Of a stretch of DNA of 64,000 nt, positions 24,647-35,400 are shown in pieces. The translations under genes and the position numbers were made by a program. Each line of letters opens with the position of its first letter. Positions within the stretch are counted from its first letter, which is position 1. The notes under the pieces were generated by a model. That model was not told the DNA's origin. It made no database searches and worked only from the letters and a program-made list of their open reading frames with translations. The stretch comes from Cellulomonas palmilytica (GTDB lineage Bacteria > Actinomycetota > Actinomycetes > Actinomycetales > Cellulomonadaceae). The stretch covers positions 1,302,001-1,366,000 of the forward strand of contig NZ_CP062221.1 of NCBI RefSeq assembly GCF_021590045.1. Direction: 5' to 3'.

Positions 24647-26883
24647 GGGTCTCGAGCACGGTCGAGCGGCTCGACGTCGCGCCCGGCGGCACGGGCGTCG
24701 TCCCGCTCGAGGTGGTGAACACCTCCGAGGTCATCGAGTCGCTGTCGGTGCGTGCGTTGGGCGTGCCCGAGGCGAGCGTGCGCGTCGAGCCGGACGCGCT
24801 CGCGCTGTTCCCGGACGCGGCGGGCGAGGTCCGGCTCACGGTGGGGCTGCCCGGGTCGTTCCCGGCGGGGACGTACCCGGTGACGTTCGTCGTCGCCGGG
24901 CGGGCGCCCGGTGCGCGCGAGGCGTTCCACGACGTCGACCTCGTCGTGCCCCCGAACCCGCACGTGCGCCTCGACGCGACGCCGACGCTCGTGCGCAGCC
25001 GCAGCCGCGGCGCGTTCACGCTCGAGGTCCGCAACGACGGCAACACCCCGCTCGACGTGGCCCTGCGCGCGCAGGACGCGGACCGCACGGTCCGCACGAC
25101 GATCACGCCGTCGACGCTCGCGGTGCCCGCCGGGTCGGTCGGCACGGCGACGGCCCTGGTCAAGGGGCCGCGGCAGCTGCTCGGCGGGGACCGGGACCGG
25201 CCCGTGACGGTGCACGCCGAGGCGCCGGGCACGCAGTCGCGCGTCGACCTGGTGCTCAAGCAGCGGCCCACGATCAGCCGCGGGCTGCTGACCGCGCTGA
25301 TCCTGCTCGCGATCGTCCTCGCGTGGGCGCTGGCGTTCCTGCTCGGCACGCGCGAGGTGCTGGGCGCCGAGCCGTACGCGAAGGTCGCGCCCGCGTCGTT
25401 CTTCGCGGCGACGCACGAGGAGTCCCGCACGGGCGACGAGCAGGCCGCCGCGGCGGCCGGTGGCGGCGGGGGAGCCGTCCGCCCGGCGGGTGCGGTGTCC
25501 AAGAAGGGACCGGTCCCCGCGGGCGTCGGCGCGACGCTCACCGGGACGGTGCGGGGGCAGGCGGACGGCCAGGGCCTGGGCCGGATCACGGTCGTCGTCG
25601 TGCGCGAGGGCCGCGACGGGCCGGAGCCGGTGGCGTCCGCGGCCACGAAGGCCGACGGGACGTACGCGATCACGGGGCTGTTCCCGGGCGAGTACGTGGT
25701 GCGCGTGCGGGCCGACGGGTACGACGCGGCCCGGTACCCGGCGTCCGCGTCCGGCACGGGCGCCGACCACGTCGAGGCGGCCGCCGGCCAGGTCACCAAG
25801 GGCGTGGACCTCACGCTCACGGGGCACCCCGCGACGTTGTCGGGCACGGTCGAGGTGGGTGAGGAGACTCCCGGCACCGAGGTGACGGTCACCGCCCGGC
25901 CCACGTGGGGCGGGGCCGACGCGGCGCTCGTGCGCGAGACGACCGCGGACCCCGAGGGCGGGTACACGTTGACCGACCTGGCGGCGCCGGGCACGTACGA
26001 GCTCACGTTCACCGCCGAGGGCTACCAGCCGACCACGACGACCGAGCGCGTGCTCGGCGGCCAGGAGCGGTTCGCGCTCGCCGTGCGGCTCGGCGCCGGG
26101 ACCGGCTCGATCGCGGGGACGGTGACCGACGGCTCGGCGGGCGTGGGCGGCGTACAGGTCAGCACGTCCGTGGACGGCAAGGAGCTCGTCGTGGGCACGC
26201 CCACGGTCGGGTCGGTCGGGAGCTTCGTGCTGCCGAACCTGCCGACGCCCGCGACGTACGTGCTGACGTTCACGCGCGGCGGCTTCACCACGCGCACCCT
26301 CGCCGTGGACCTGCGTCCGGGCGAGGTGCGCGCGGACCTGTCGGTCGTGCTCACCGGCGGCGAGGGGACGGTCACGGGCCGCGCGGTCGACGAGGACGGC
26401 GCGGGCCTGGGCGGGGTCACGGTGACCGCGGGCGGCGCGGGCGCCACCGCGAGCACGACGACCCTCACGTCGGGTGACGTCGGGGCGTTCACGCTCACGG
26501 GGCTGGGGTCCGACAAGCCGGTGACGCTCACGTTCGCGCGCGAGGGGTTCACCTCGGTCACGGTCCCCGTGACGATCCCCGCGAGCGGTCCCGCGGCCCC
26601 GGTCGCGGTGACGCTGCGCCCCGCGGTCGGGACGGTCGTCGGACGCGTCACACGGGACGGGACCGGGCTGGTCGGCGTGACCGTGAACGCGACGGACGGC
26701 GAGGTCACACGGACCACCACGACGACCGCGACGGGCCGGCACCGGTCGGGGTCGTACGTGCTGAGCGGGCTGCCGCCGGCCACCTACACGGTGACGGTCG
26801 TGGTCGACGACGAGGTGGTCGCCACCTCGATCGTCACCGTCACGGGCGGCGAGGTCCGGCGCGACCTGCCGGTGGAGGGCTGA
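24643..26883 (+). CDS. Membrane protein with carboxypeptidase-regulatory-like repeats, paralogue 1
   Basis: 746 aa. Residues 1-205 form two beta-sandwich-like domains (VVPLEVVNTSEVIESLSVRALG; FTLEVRNDGNTPLDVALRAQD). There is no signal peptide; a single membrane helix lies at about 210-232 (LLTALILLAIVLAWALAFLL). After a Gly/Ala linker come about five CarboxypepD_reg-like Ig-fold repeats, each with the pattern G-T-V...G-x-Y/F-x-x-x-G-L-x-P-G-x-Y. By charge, the N-terminus is probably cytoplasmic and the repeats outside. It is coupled to DUF4255 upstream and overlaps paralogue 2 by one base. A role in tying particles to the membrane is inference. Confidence 0.82.
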   Translation: MRVSSTVERLDVAPGGTGVVPLEVVNTSEVIESLSVRALGVPEASVRVEPDALALFPDAAGEVRLTVGLPGSFPAGTYPVTFVVAGRAPGAREAFHDVDLVVPPNPHVRLDATPTLVRSRSRGAFTLEVRNDGNTPLDVALRAQDADRTVRTTITPSTLAVPAGSVGTATALVKGPRQLLGGDRDRPVTVHAEAPGTQSRVDLVLKQRPTISRGLLTALILLAIVLAWALAFLLGTREVLGAEPYAKVAPASFFAATHEESRTGDEQAAAAAGGGGGAVRPAGAVSKKGPVPAGVGATLTGTVRGQADGQGLGRITVVVVREGRDGPEPVASAATKADGTYAITGLFPGEYVVRVRADGYDAARYPASASGTGADHVEAAAGQVTKGVDLTLTGHPATLSGTVEVGEETPGTEVTVTARPTWGGADAALVRETTADPEGGYTLTDLAAPGTYELTFTAEGYQPTTTTERVLGGQERFALAVRLGAGTGSIAGTVTDGSAGVGGVQVSTSVDGKELVVGTPTVGSVGSFVLPNLPTPATYVLTFTRGGFTTRTLAVDLRPGEVRADLSVVLTGGEGTVTGRAVDEDGAGLGGVTVTAGGAGATASTTTLTSGDVGAFTLTGLGSDKPVTLTFAREGFTSVTVPVTIPASGPAAPVAVTLRPAVGTVVGRVTRDGTGLVGVTVNATDGEVTRTTTTTATGRHRSGSYVLSGLPPATYTVTVVVDDEVVATSIVTVTGGEVRRDLPVEG

Positions 26884-29399
26884 TGCACCTCGACCTGGAG
26901 CCGCGCCGGCTCGTCGTGCAGCCCCACCAGGGGGCCTCGCTCGTCGCGACCGTCACCAACACCACGGACGTCATCGCGGGCTACGCGGTGCGTGTGCTCG
27001 GCGCCGACCCGTCGTGGGTGAGCGTCGACGAGCCGCAGCTGCGCCTGTTCCCGTCGGAGACGGCCGCGGTCGTCGTCACGCTGCGCCTGCCCGAGGGGCT
27101 GCCCGCGGGCGAGCGGCGGGTCGCGGTGCAGGTGCGCGACCTGGCCGACGAGAGCGCCATCGCGGTGCAGGACGTCGTGCTGGACGTGCCGCCCGTGCCC
27201 CGCACGTCGGTGCGCCTCGACCCGCCCACGGTCACCGCGGGCAAGGCCGCCGCGTACTCGGTCGTGGTGCACAACGAGGGCAACACGCAGCAGGTCACGG
27301 GCCTGCTCGCGCGGGACCCCGAGGCGGCGACGACGTTCACGTTCCGCCCGGAGAGCCTCACCCTCCCGCCCGGGCAGAGCGCGACGGTCGCGATGCAGGC
27401 GCGCGCCCGCCGCCCGTTCGCAGGCGACCCGCGGCTGCGGCCGTTCGAGCTGCGGCTCACCGGGCCCACCGCGCCGCCACCCGAGGCGCCGCCCGCGGCG
27501 GCGGGCGTGTTCGTGCAGAAGCCGCGGTTCGCGCGCGGCGTGATCGCGCTCGCGGGCCTGCTGCTCGCGCTCACGACGTTCGCGGTCGTCATCACCGTCG
27601 CGCTCAGCTCGGTCGTCAGCCGGTCCGCGGCCGACCGCCAGCTCGCGCTCGAGGTCGCGCAGGCCCGCGCGCAGGAGGACACGACCGGCAGCTCGTCGCT
27701 CACGGGCACCGTCACGGACCTGTCCACGGGGGAGGGCGTCTCCGGCCTGACCGTCGAGCCGTACGGCGACGGCTCGACGACGCCCCTGACGAGCACGACG
27801 ACCGACGACGCGGGCGCGTTCACGTTCACCGCGATCCCCGCGGGCGAGTACACGCTGCGCGTGAGCGGCGCAGGGTTCACGGAGACCTGGTACCCGTCGG
27901 CACCCACCCAGGCAGACGCGCAGCCCGTCGCCGTGCAGGACGGCCAGACCGTGGCCGACCTGGGCGTGCTCGTCGGCGGCGTGCCCGCGACGCTCGCCGG
28001 GACCGTCACGGGCGACGACGTCGCGGGGGCCGTGCTCACGGTCGAGCTGCCGCTCGACACCGGACCGCTCGCGGGCACCCCGCCCGAGCCGGGCGAGGCC
28101 GCGTCGACGAGCAGCGGGGCGGTCGTGCGGACCGTGCCCGTCGGGGCCGAGGGCACGTTCGAGGTCGCCGACCTGCCGTCGCCCGGCGTGTACGACCTCG
28201 TCGTCACCAAGGAGGGCTTCTCGTCGTCCGTGCAGCGCGTCGACGTCGCGGCCGGCGAGGACCGTGCGGGCGTGCAGCTCGCGCTCCTGCAGGGCGACGG
28301 GTCGATCGCGGGCAGCGTGAGCGGGTTCTCGGGACCGGTCCCCGGTGCGACGGTCGTCGCGAGCAGCGGGCAGGTCGTCGTCGAGACCGTGACGCTCACG
28401 CAGGACGCCCCCGGCACGTTCGTCGTGCGCGGCCTGCCGACGCCGGGCGCGTACACGGTCGTCGTCGCCGCCGAGGGGTACGCGTCCGCCACGCTCGCCG
28501 TGACGCTCGACCAGGGGCAGGCGCTCACCGGGCTGGCGGTCGTGCTCGGGACCGACGAGGCGACGCTCGGCGGGCGCGTGACCGTCACCGGGTCGTCGGC
28601 GGGCGGCGTGGACGTCACCGTCACCGACGGTGCGGTGACGCAGTCGACCGTCACGCAGTCGACCGACCCCGAGGGTGCCTGGAGCCTGTCCGGGCTGCGC
28701 GTCCCGAGCACGTACACGGTGACGTTCTCGCGCGCCGACCTCGAGCCGCAGGTGCTGTCCGTGAGCATCGACGCGTACGGCACGGTCACGGCCGGTGCGC
28801 CCTCCGCGAGCGCCGTCGACGTGACGATGCGGGGCGCGACCGCGCGCATCCACGGGACCGTCGAGCAGGAGACGGGCTCGAGGTCCGACCTGCGGCCCGT
28901 CGGGAACGTGCGCGTCACCGTGAGCTCCGCGAGCAGGCAGCGCGTCGTGCACACCGCGTCCACTCCCGCCGGCGACGTGGGCCGCTTCGACGTCCGCGGG
29001 CTCGAGCCCGGGACGTACACCGTGACGTTCTCGCGGTCCGGCACGAAGCCCACGTCCGAGATCGTCGTGCTCGCGGCCGGCGAGGAGAAGCAGGTGTCCC
29101 CGGACCTCGTCGCGCCGGCCAGCGTCCACGGGCACGTGACCCTCGGGAAGGACAGCACGCCCGAGGACCTGGTCGTGCTGCTCTACCGCGCGTCCGAGTA
29201 CGGCACGGCAGCGGGCCCCACGGCCACGACGACGACCGACGCCGACGGGAAGTACGAGTTCCTCGACGTCGACGCGCCCGAGAACTACCTCGTCGAGGTG
29301 CGTCTCACGCGCGACGGGCAGGTGCTCGCCACGTCTGCCGCGACGACCGTGACGGCGAGCGAGCGCCAGCAGGTGAACTTCACGATCGAGGCGGGCTGA
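26883..29399 (+). CDS. Membrane protein with carboxypeptidase-regulatory-like repeats, paralogue 2
   Basis: 838 aa with the same plan as the preceding gene: an N-terminal domain (LVATVTNTTDVIAGYAVRVLGADPSWVSV), a second sandwich (YSVVVHNEGNTQQVTGLLARD), a membrane helix at about 218-240 (GVIALAGLLLALTTFAVVITVAL), then about six CarboxypepD_reg-like repeats ending near the C-terminus. Its ATG overlaps the previous stop (TGATG). No catalytic motif is seen. The repeats are the non-catalytic transthyretin-like fold used for binding. Divergent repeat sequences argue against a recent tandem duplication. Confidence 0.82.
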   Translation: MHLDLEPRRLVVQPHQGASLVATVTNTTDVIAGYAVRVLGADPSWVSVDEPQLRLFPSETAAVVVTLRLPEGLPAGERRVAVQVRDLADESAIAVQDVVLDVPPVPRTSVRLDPPTVTAGKAAAYSVVVHNEGNTQQVTGLLARDPEAATTFTFRPESLTLPPGQSATVAMQARARRPFAGDPRLRPFELRLTGPTAPPPEAPPAAAGVFVQKPRFARGVIALAGLLLALTTFAVVITVALSSVVSRSAADRQLALEVAQARAQEDTTGSSSLTGTVTDLSTGEGVSGLTVEPYGDGSTTPLTSTTTDDAGAFTFTAIPAGEYTLRVSGAGFTETWYPSAPTQADAQPVAVQDGQTVADLGVLVGGVPATLAGTVTGDDVAGAVLTVELPLDTGPLAGTPPEPGEAASTSSGAVVRTVPVGAEGTFEVADLPSPGVYDLVVTKEGFSSSVQRVDVAAGEDRAGVQLALLQGDGSIAGSVSGFSGPVPGATVVASSGQVVVETVTLTQDAPGTFVVRGLPTPGAYTVVVAAEGYASATLAVTLDQGQALTGLAVVLGTDEATLGGRVTVTGSSAGGVDVTVTDGAVTQSTVTQSTDPEGAWSLSGLRVPSTYTVTFSRADLEPQVLSVSIDAYGTVTAGAPSASAVDVTMRGATARIHGTVEQETGSRSDLRPVGNVRVTVSSASRQRVVHTASTPAGDVGRFDVRGLEPGTYTVTFSRSGTKPTSEIVVLAAGEEKQVSPDLVAPASVHGHVTLGKDSTPEDLVVLLYRASEYGTAAGPTATTTTDADGKYEFLDVDAPENYLVEVRLTRDGQVLATSAATTVTASERQQVNFTIEAG

Positions 29400-29405
29400 G
29401 CGGCC

Positions 29406-32400
29406 ATGGCCAAGGCACCGCGCCCCGGTCGCGTCGCGACGACCGTCCTGGTCGAGCCCGGCGCGCACGCAGCACCGGGCGAGCACGCGACCCTGCGGGT
29501 GGCCGCGCGCAACGTCACGACGACGACGCGGGACCTCGTCGTGTCGGTCGTCGGGCTCGAGGGGTCGTGGCTGCCCGCGCCCGTCGTCGTGACGGACGTC
29601 GTCGCCGACGCGACCGTGACCGTCGACCTGCCGATCCTGCCGCCCGTGGGCGCCACGCCCGGCGACTACCCGTTCGTCGTGGCCGTCGAGTCCGTGCGGC
29701 ACGCGGGCGCCGCCGACGAGGCCGCGCAGGAGCGTGCGACGACGCTCGCGGACGGTGCGCTGCGCGTCGACGGCGAGTCCGGGCTGGTGCTCAGCGTCGA
29801 GCCCGCCGAGGTGCGGGGCGTGCGGTCCAAGCGCGTCCAGGTGGTGCTCGCCAACCGCGGTGAGACCACCACGCGCGTGCAGCTCGACGCGCACGCGCAG
29901 GACACCGGGTTCGTGGACCTCGCGGCGCGCGAGGTCGACATCGCGCCGCACGCGAGCGTGCGCGTCGGTGCGCGCGCCGGGACGCGGCGGGTCGCGCTCG
30001 TCGGGACCGCGCGGCGGATCGGCTGGCACGTGACCGCGACGGGCCAGCAGGCGCCGCACCGGTTCGACGCGGCGTTCACCGCCCGACCCGTGCTCACCGG
30101 GACCGCGCTGCGTGCGACCGCCGTCGTGACGCTCGGGCTGCTGTGGGTCGGGCTCGTGCTCGCGGCGCTGCCCTGGCTGTCCGGGCAGGTCACCGACTCG
30201 GCGCAGCGGGACGACACGGAGACGACCGCCCCCGCGACCCCGGGTGCCTCCCCGGGCGCGGGTGGGAACGACGGCGGCGGGGCCGGCGGGGGCGCCGGTG
30301 GTGGGGCCGGCGGACCAGGCGCAGGGTCCGGCGGCGGGTCCGCCGGCGAGGACGGCGGCGAGGACGGCGCCGAGGACGGCGCCGACGAGGGCGTGCGCAT
30401 CGGCGGGGTCGTGACCTCCAGCGACCCGTCGGACGTGACGGTGCAGGTCGTGCCCGCGGGGGCGCTCACCGGCACGGACGCCCCGGACGGCTCGACGGAC
30501 GGCTCGTCGGAGACCGGCGCCGCGGCGGGCGACGACGACGGCCTGACCGCGCGGGCGTCGCGCGCGCTCGCGGAGCACCACCCCGTCGGCGCGGCCGCGT
30601 GGCTCGTCGGCGCGTTGCGCGGCACGAGCACGAGCCGCGCGCCCGGGTCCTCGGGTGCCGGCAAGATCTCGGGACTCGCGCTCCCGGTCGAGCGCACCGA
30701 CGTCACCCCGCAGCGCCGGTCCACCAGCACGGGCGACGACGGCGCGTGGGCGTTCGCGGGACTGTCGCCGACCGCGCGGTACCTGCTGACGTTCTCCAAG
30801 GCGGGCTACGAGACGCAGCGGTTCTGGGTCACGGGCGCCGAGGCCGCCGCCGCGCCGCTCGAGATCGAGCTCACGCCCGGTGACGGCACGCTGCGCGGCA
30901 CGGTCCGCGGGCCGGACGGCCCGGTGGGCGGGGTCCGGCTCACGCTCTCGGACGGCACGACGACGATCACCACGCGCAGCGCGACGTCGGGCGCGGTCGG
31001 CCGCTGGGAGGTCGACGGCCTGTCCACGCCGTCGACGTACCTGGTGAGCGCGACGTCCGAGAAGCTCGGGGCACAGGCCGCGCTCGTGTCGCTGCCCGCC
31101 GCGGGCAGCCGCACGGTCGACCTCACGATGCGCGCCGGCGTGACCACATTGTCCGGCACCGTTGAGGGCCGCGACTCGCTCGGCGGGCAGGACGGGCTCG
31201 GCGGCGTCACGGTCACGGCGCGCAAGGGGTCCGTGGTGCGCACCGCGACGACCGTGACCGGTACCGCGCGCGGCACGTTCGTCCTGCCGGACCTGCCCGT
31301 CGGGGCGTACACGGTCACGTTCGAGGCACCCGGCTACGCGACGCAGACGCACCGGCTGCAGCTCGGCGTGGCGGGACGCGCACCCATGATCGTCAGCCTC
31401 ACGTCGCTCGGCGGCACGCTCGGCGGCACCGTGAAGGACAGTGCGGGGCACGGCCTGACGGCGGTGGGACTGACGTTGAGCGGCCCCGCGGGCCGGTTCC
31501 GGACGATGTCCATCTCGGACGGCCAGGGCACGTTCACGTTCGTGGGCATCCCCGCCGGGCAGTACACGCTGGTCGGCGAGCTGTTCGGGCACAGACCCGC
31601 GTCGGCGCAGGTCACCGTCACGACGTCGGGCGCCACCGCGCACCTCGAGCTCGTCGAGCTCGACAACGACGGGGTGAGCGACGACGCGAAGATCGTCGGA
31701 CGGGCGACGGACGCCCGCACCGGTGGGTTCCTCACGTGTCCGAAGGGCAGGTCCGACGAGGTGTGCACACTCACCGTCACCACGACGCGGCACCTGCCGG
31801 GTGGCGGCACGGAGCCCGTCACGGTCAGGGGGCCGGCGTCCGAGACGTACCGGCTGCCGGGCGCGCGGGACGGCGGCCTGCTCCCGGGTTCCTACCGGCT
31901 CACGCTGAGCGCGCCGGGGTACGAGCCCGGGCACGTCGACGTCGCCGTCGCCATGGGGCAGGTCGTCGAGGCGCCCACGGTAGCGCTCGACCTGGCGCCG
32001 TCGATCATCGGGTCCGTCGCCGCGCGCGTGGGTGTGGTCCCGACCAGCACGTGCGTCGTCGCCGTCGAGCAGGGCGAGCCCGGTCCCGGGCCCGACCCGT
32101 GCGCCCGCGAGGGCCGCGCCGGGTGCCACACGGACGAGGGCGCGTGCTCCTTCACGGGCGTGAACGGGTCGTTCGAGATCAACCGCCTGCGCGCACGCCC
32201 CTACGTCGTGTACGTCGTGCCGGCGCTGGGCGGCGAGTACGTCAGGCCCACGCCGGTCGGCGTGACCCTCAAGGCCGGGGAGCCGCGCCGGGTCGACTTC
32301 ACGCTCGACCGGCTGGGCGTGATGATCGTGACGGCCCTGACGTCGGACGGCAACGGGGCCCTCTCCGCCGCTGCCGACGCGCAGGTCACGGCGAAGGGAC

Positions 32401-35400
32401 CCGCGACGGTCTCGGGGTCGGCGCCCAACGGAGTGGTCGAGCTGCGCAGGTTGCCGGCGGGTTCGTACGAGGTGACCGGCCAGACCGTGGGAGCGTCGGG
32501 CACGGTGAAGGACGTCCAGATCAGCCTGAACCAGGAGCTCCCGGTCCAGGTGGTGCTCACCACTGCGGTGAGCACGGTGCGCAAGCAGGTCGTCGTGAAC
32601 CTGGGGGCCTCCCCGACGAACGTCGCCGGAGCGACGGTGGAGGCCTCGGGTGTCGTCGGGTACCGCGGGGTGGTGCCGATCCCGGGCGCCGGCACCCGGC
32701 CGGCGTCGACGACGGACGGAGGCATGTTCGAGGTCTGCACGTTGCCCGACCCGAAGAGCTGCCCGGACCGCGACGACGTGATCCCCTTGCCGCTCGTCGA
32801 GAAGCGGGTCGACCTCCGCGTGACGAAGGACGGCTACGAGCAGTACGTGGCGAACGGTGTCAGCACGACGGACGAGGCCCCGATCGTGCTGACGCCGACC
32901 GGGCGCACGTTCGCGGGCAAGGTGACCCTGCAGGGCGCGACCGCCGCCGAGCTGCCCGCGGCGTACTCGAAGGTCACGTTCCGGGTGACCAAGGCCCCGC
33001 CCGGCGTCGGGGAGATCGCGGTCGTCGCCGACAATGCCGGCCGGCTTACCTGGAGCGACTCCGCACAACCCGCGGGCTCCGGCAAGATCCGGCCTGGCAG
33101 CTACACGGTGGCCGCGTCGCTGCCCGGCTACGTCTCGGACCCGGTCCCGCTCGAGGTCGCCGTGGGCGCGGACCCTCCCGAGCTGGAGGTGACGCTGCAG
33201 AAGAACGGCGTGCTGCGCATCAAGCTCGTCGACTCGGCGGACACCGACGTGCCCGTGACGGACGCGGTCGTGACGCTCACGGTCGACAACATCGAGCAGC
33301 GTCGTTCGGCGCTGCCGGGTACGGACTACGTGGACTTCGGTGAGCTCGCGCCGAACATCGACCCCGGCTACGACGTGGTGGTGCGGGCAGCCGGGTTCAG
33401 GACGTTCTCGGGCAAGGTCCCGCTCGCGGCGGGCCAGACGACCGGGGCGCCGTCGAAGCTGGCACTGGAACGGCTGGGCACCATCGCGGGCCACGTCGAG
33501 GCGGTGATCACGAGGACCATCAGCGAGAGCCTCGCGGGTGCCCAGATCACGGCCACGTCGGGGAGCACGACGTTCACGTCCACGACGAGCGCTGCCGGGA
33601 CGTACACGGTGACGGGTACGACCGAGGTCGACGGGCTCGCCCAGGCAGAATGGAGCGTCAAGGCGACGGCGGACAACTACGTGGCGGCCTCGGGGACGTC
33701 CGACACCACGGTGGTACCCGTCACGATGCCCGGCAAGACCGAGCCCGCGCCGGAGCTCCTCCTGAGCCCGAAGCCCGCGAGCCTGACAGTTCTCGTCCTG
33801 TCCGGCAGCGAGGGGGTCGAGGGCCTCTCGGTCGAGCTCACGTACAACAACGGCACGAGCACGGACCGGCCGCAGCTGACCTCGCAGGGCGGCGGCTACT
33901 ACCGGTTCGAGAACAACCTCGCGCCGCTGTCGTACACGCTCAACATCATCGGCTCGGGGTACTCGCCCGTGGTGATGGACGTCCCGATCGCCGCCGGACG
34001 GAGCCGCGCGATGACGGTGCAGGTGACCGCGCCGACCGGCTCCCTGGAGGGGGTCGTGCAGCGGCAGGCCGCGAACGGCGCGACCTCGGTGGTCCCGGGC
34101 GCGACGGTCGAGCTGTCCGGAGACGGCGTGACGAGCACTCAGCCCTCGGACGACGACGGGCACTACCTGTTCGAGGACGTCGCGGCGGGGACGTACACGC
34201 TGTCGGTCTCGGCGGGCGGGCTGTCGACGTCCCGGACGGTCAAGCTGCAGGCGGGCGCGGGGCTCGTCGTCGACCTGCTCCTGACGGAGACGACGCACGC
34301 GCTGAGGGTCACGGTGACGTCCGCCTCGGACCTCACGGGCGCGCTCGTGAGCCTCACGGGACCGTGGACGTCGGTCGCGCAACCCGTGGTGCGGGCCGGG
34401 CCGGGCACGTTCTCGACGACGTTCGCGCAGCTCGGCGACGGCGTCGGGACCGCGACGCTGTCCGGGCCGGCGGGGCACCTCGGCACGTGGACGACCGACG
34501 TGGAGATCGACGGTGCCGACGCGGAGATCGAGTTCGAGGTCGAGGAGACGCAGGTCCGCCTGCGCGCCACCGGCCCCGCGGGTGCGCCCGGCACGCTCAC
34601 CGCGCGCGTCACGCCCGCGTCCAACGGGGTGGCCCGGAACTTCGTCGTGACCGTCGGCGGCAGCGACACGACCGTGTGGGTCCCGGACGCGGGTGCCACC
34701 GTGGCCGTCGCGGACAGCGGCGGGTGGGACCTGACGATCACGCCGACGAGCGTCCCGGCGGGCGTCGACTTCCAGCTCGTGACCCTCGCGCTGACGGCCC
34801 GCGCCACGACCATCGCGGTCACGAGCGCGCCGACGACGATCGTCGAGGGCACCACGCTGACGGTGGGCGTCCGGGTGACGGCAGGCACCACCGCTGTCAC
34901 GGTGGGCGACGTGGTGCTCGAGCGCAGCACCAACGCGGGCACCTCGTGGACGCAGATCGACACGTCGCCGCTCGGCGGGAGCGGGACCGCGAACCTCACC
35001 GAGGACACGTCGGGCTGGCAGAGCGGCGCCCAGACCCTGCGCGTGCGCTACGCGGGCTCGGGCCGGTTCGCGGCGTCCGGCAACGTCGCGGTCACCGGCG
35101 TGACCGTCCAGATCCCGGCGACGATCGCGTTCACCACGGTCACGGCGTCGAGGCTCGTCGTGGCCCTCACCCGAAGCACGGCCGGGACCGGGACCCCCAC
35201 CGGCACGGTGCAGTTCCAGTCGCAGTCCGGCACCACGTGGACCACCATCGACGGCTGCGACGCGGTGACCGCGGTGGGCGGGTCGGCGACGTGCAGCCCG
35301 GCGACCGACCTCCCGGCGGGCACGACCGTCCGTGCGACGCTCACCGGCTCGGGCATCTGGACCGACGCGGGTCCGGTCCAGGGCACCGTCCCGGCCGCCG

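Noticed and set aside
26784..34478. A 2564-codon open frame on the minus strand
   Set aside because: It is antisense to the three membrane-paralogue genes. The translation is almost only Arg, Asp, His, Gly and Ala, the usual artefact of GC-rich third positions, while the plus-strand frames give real domains.
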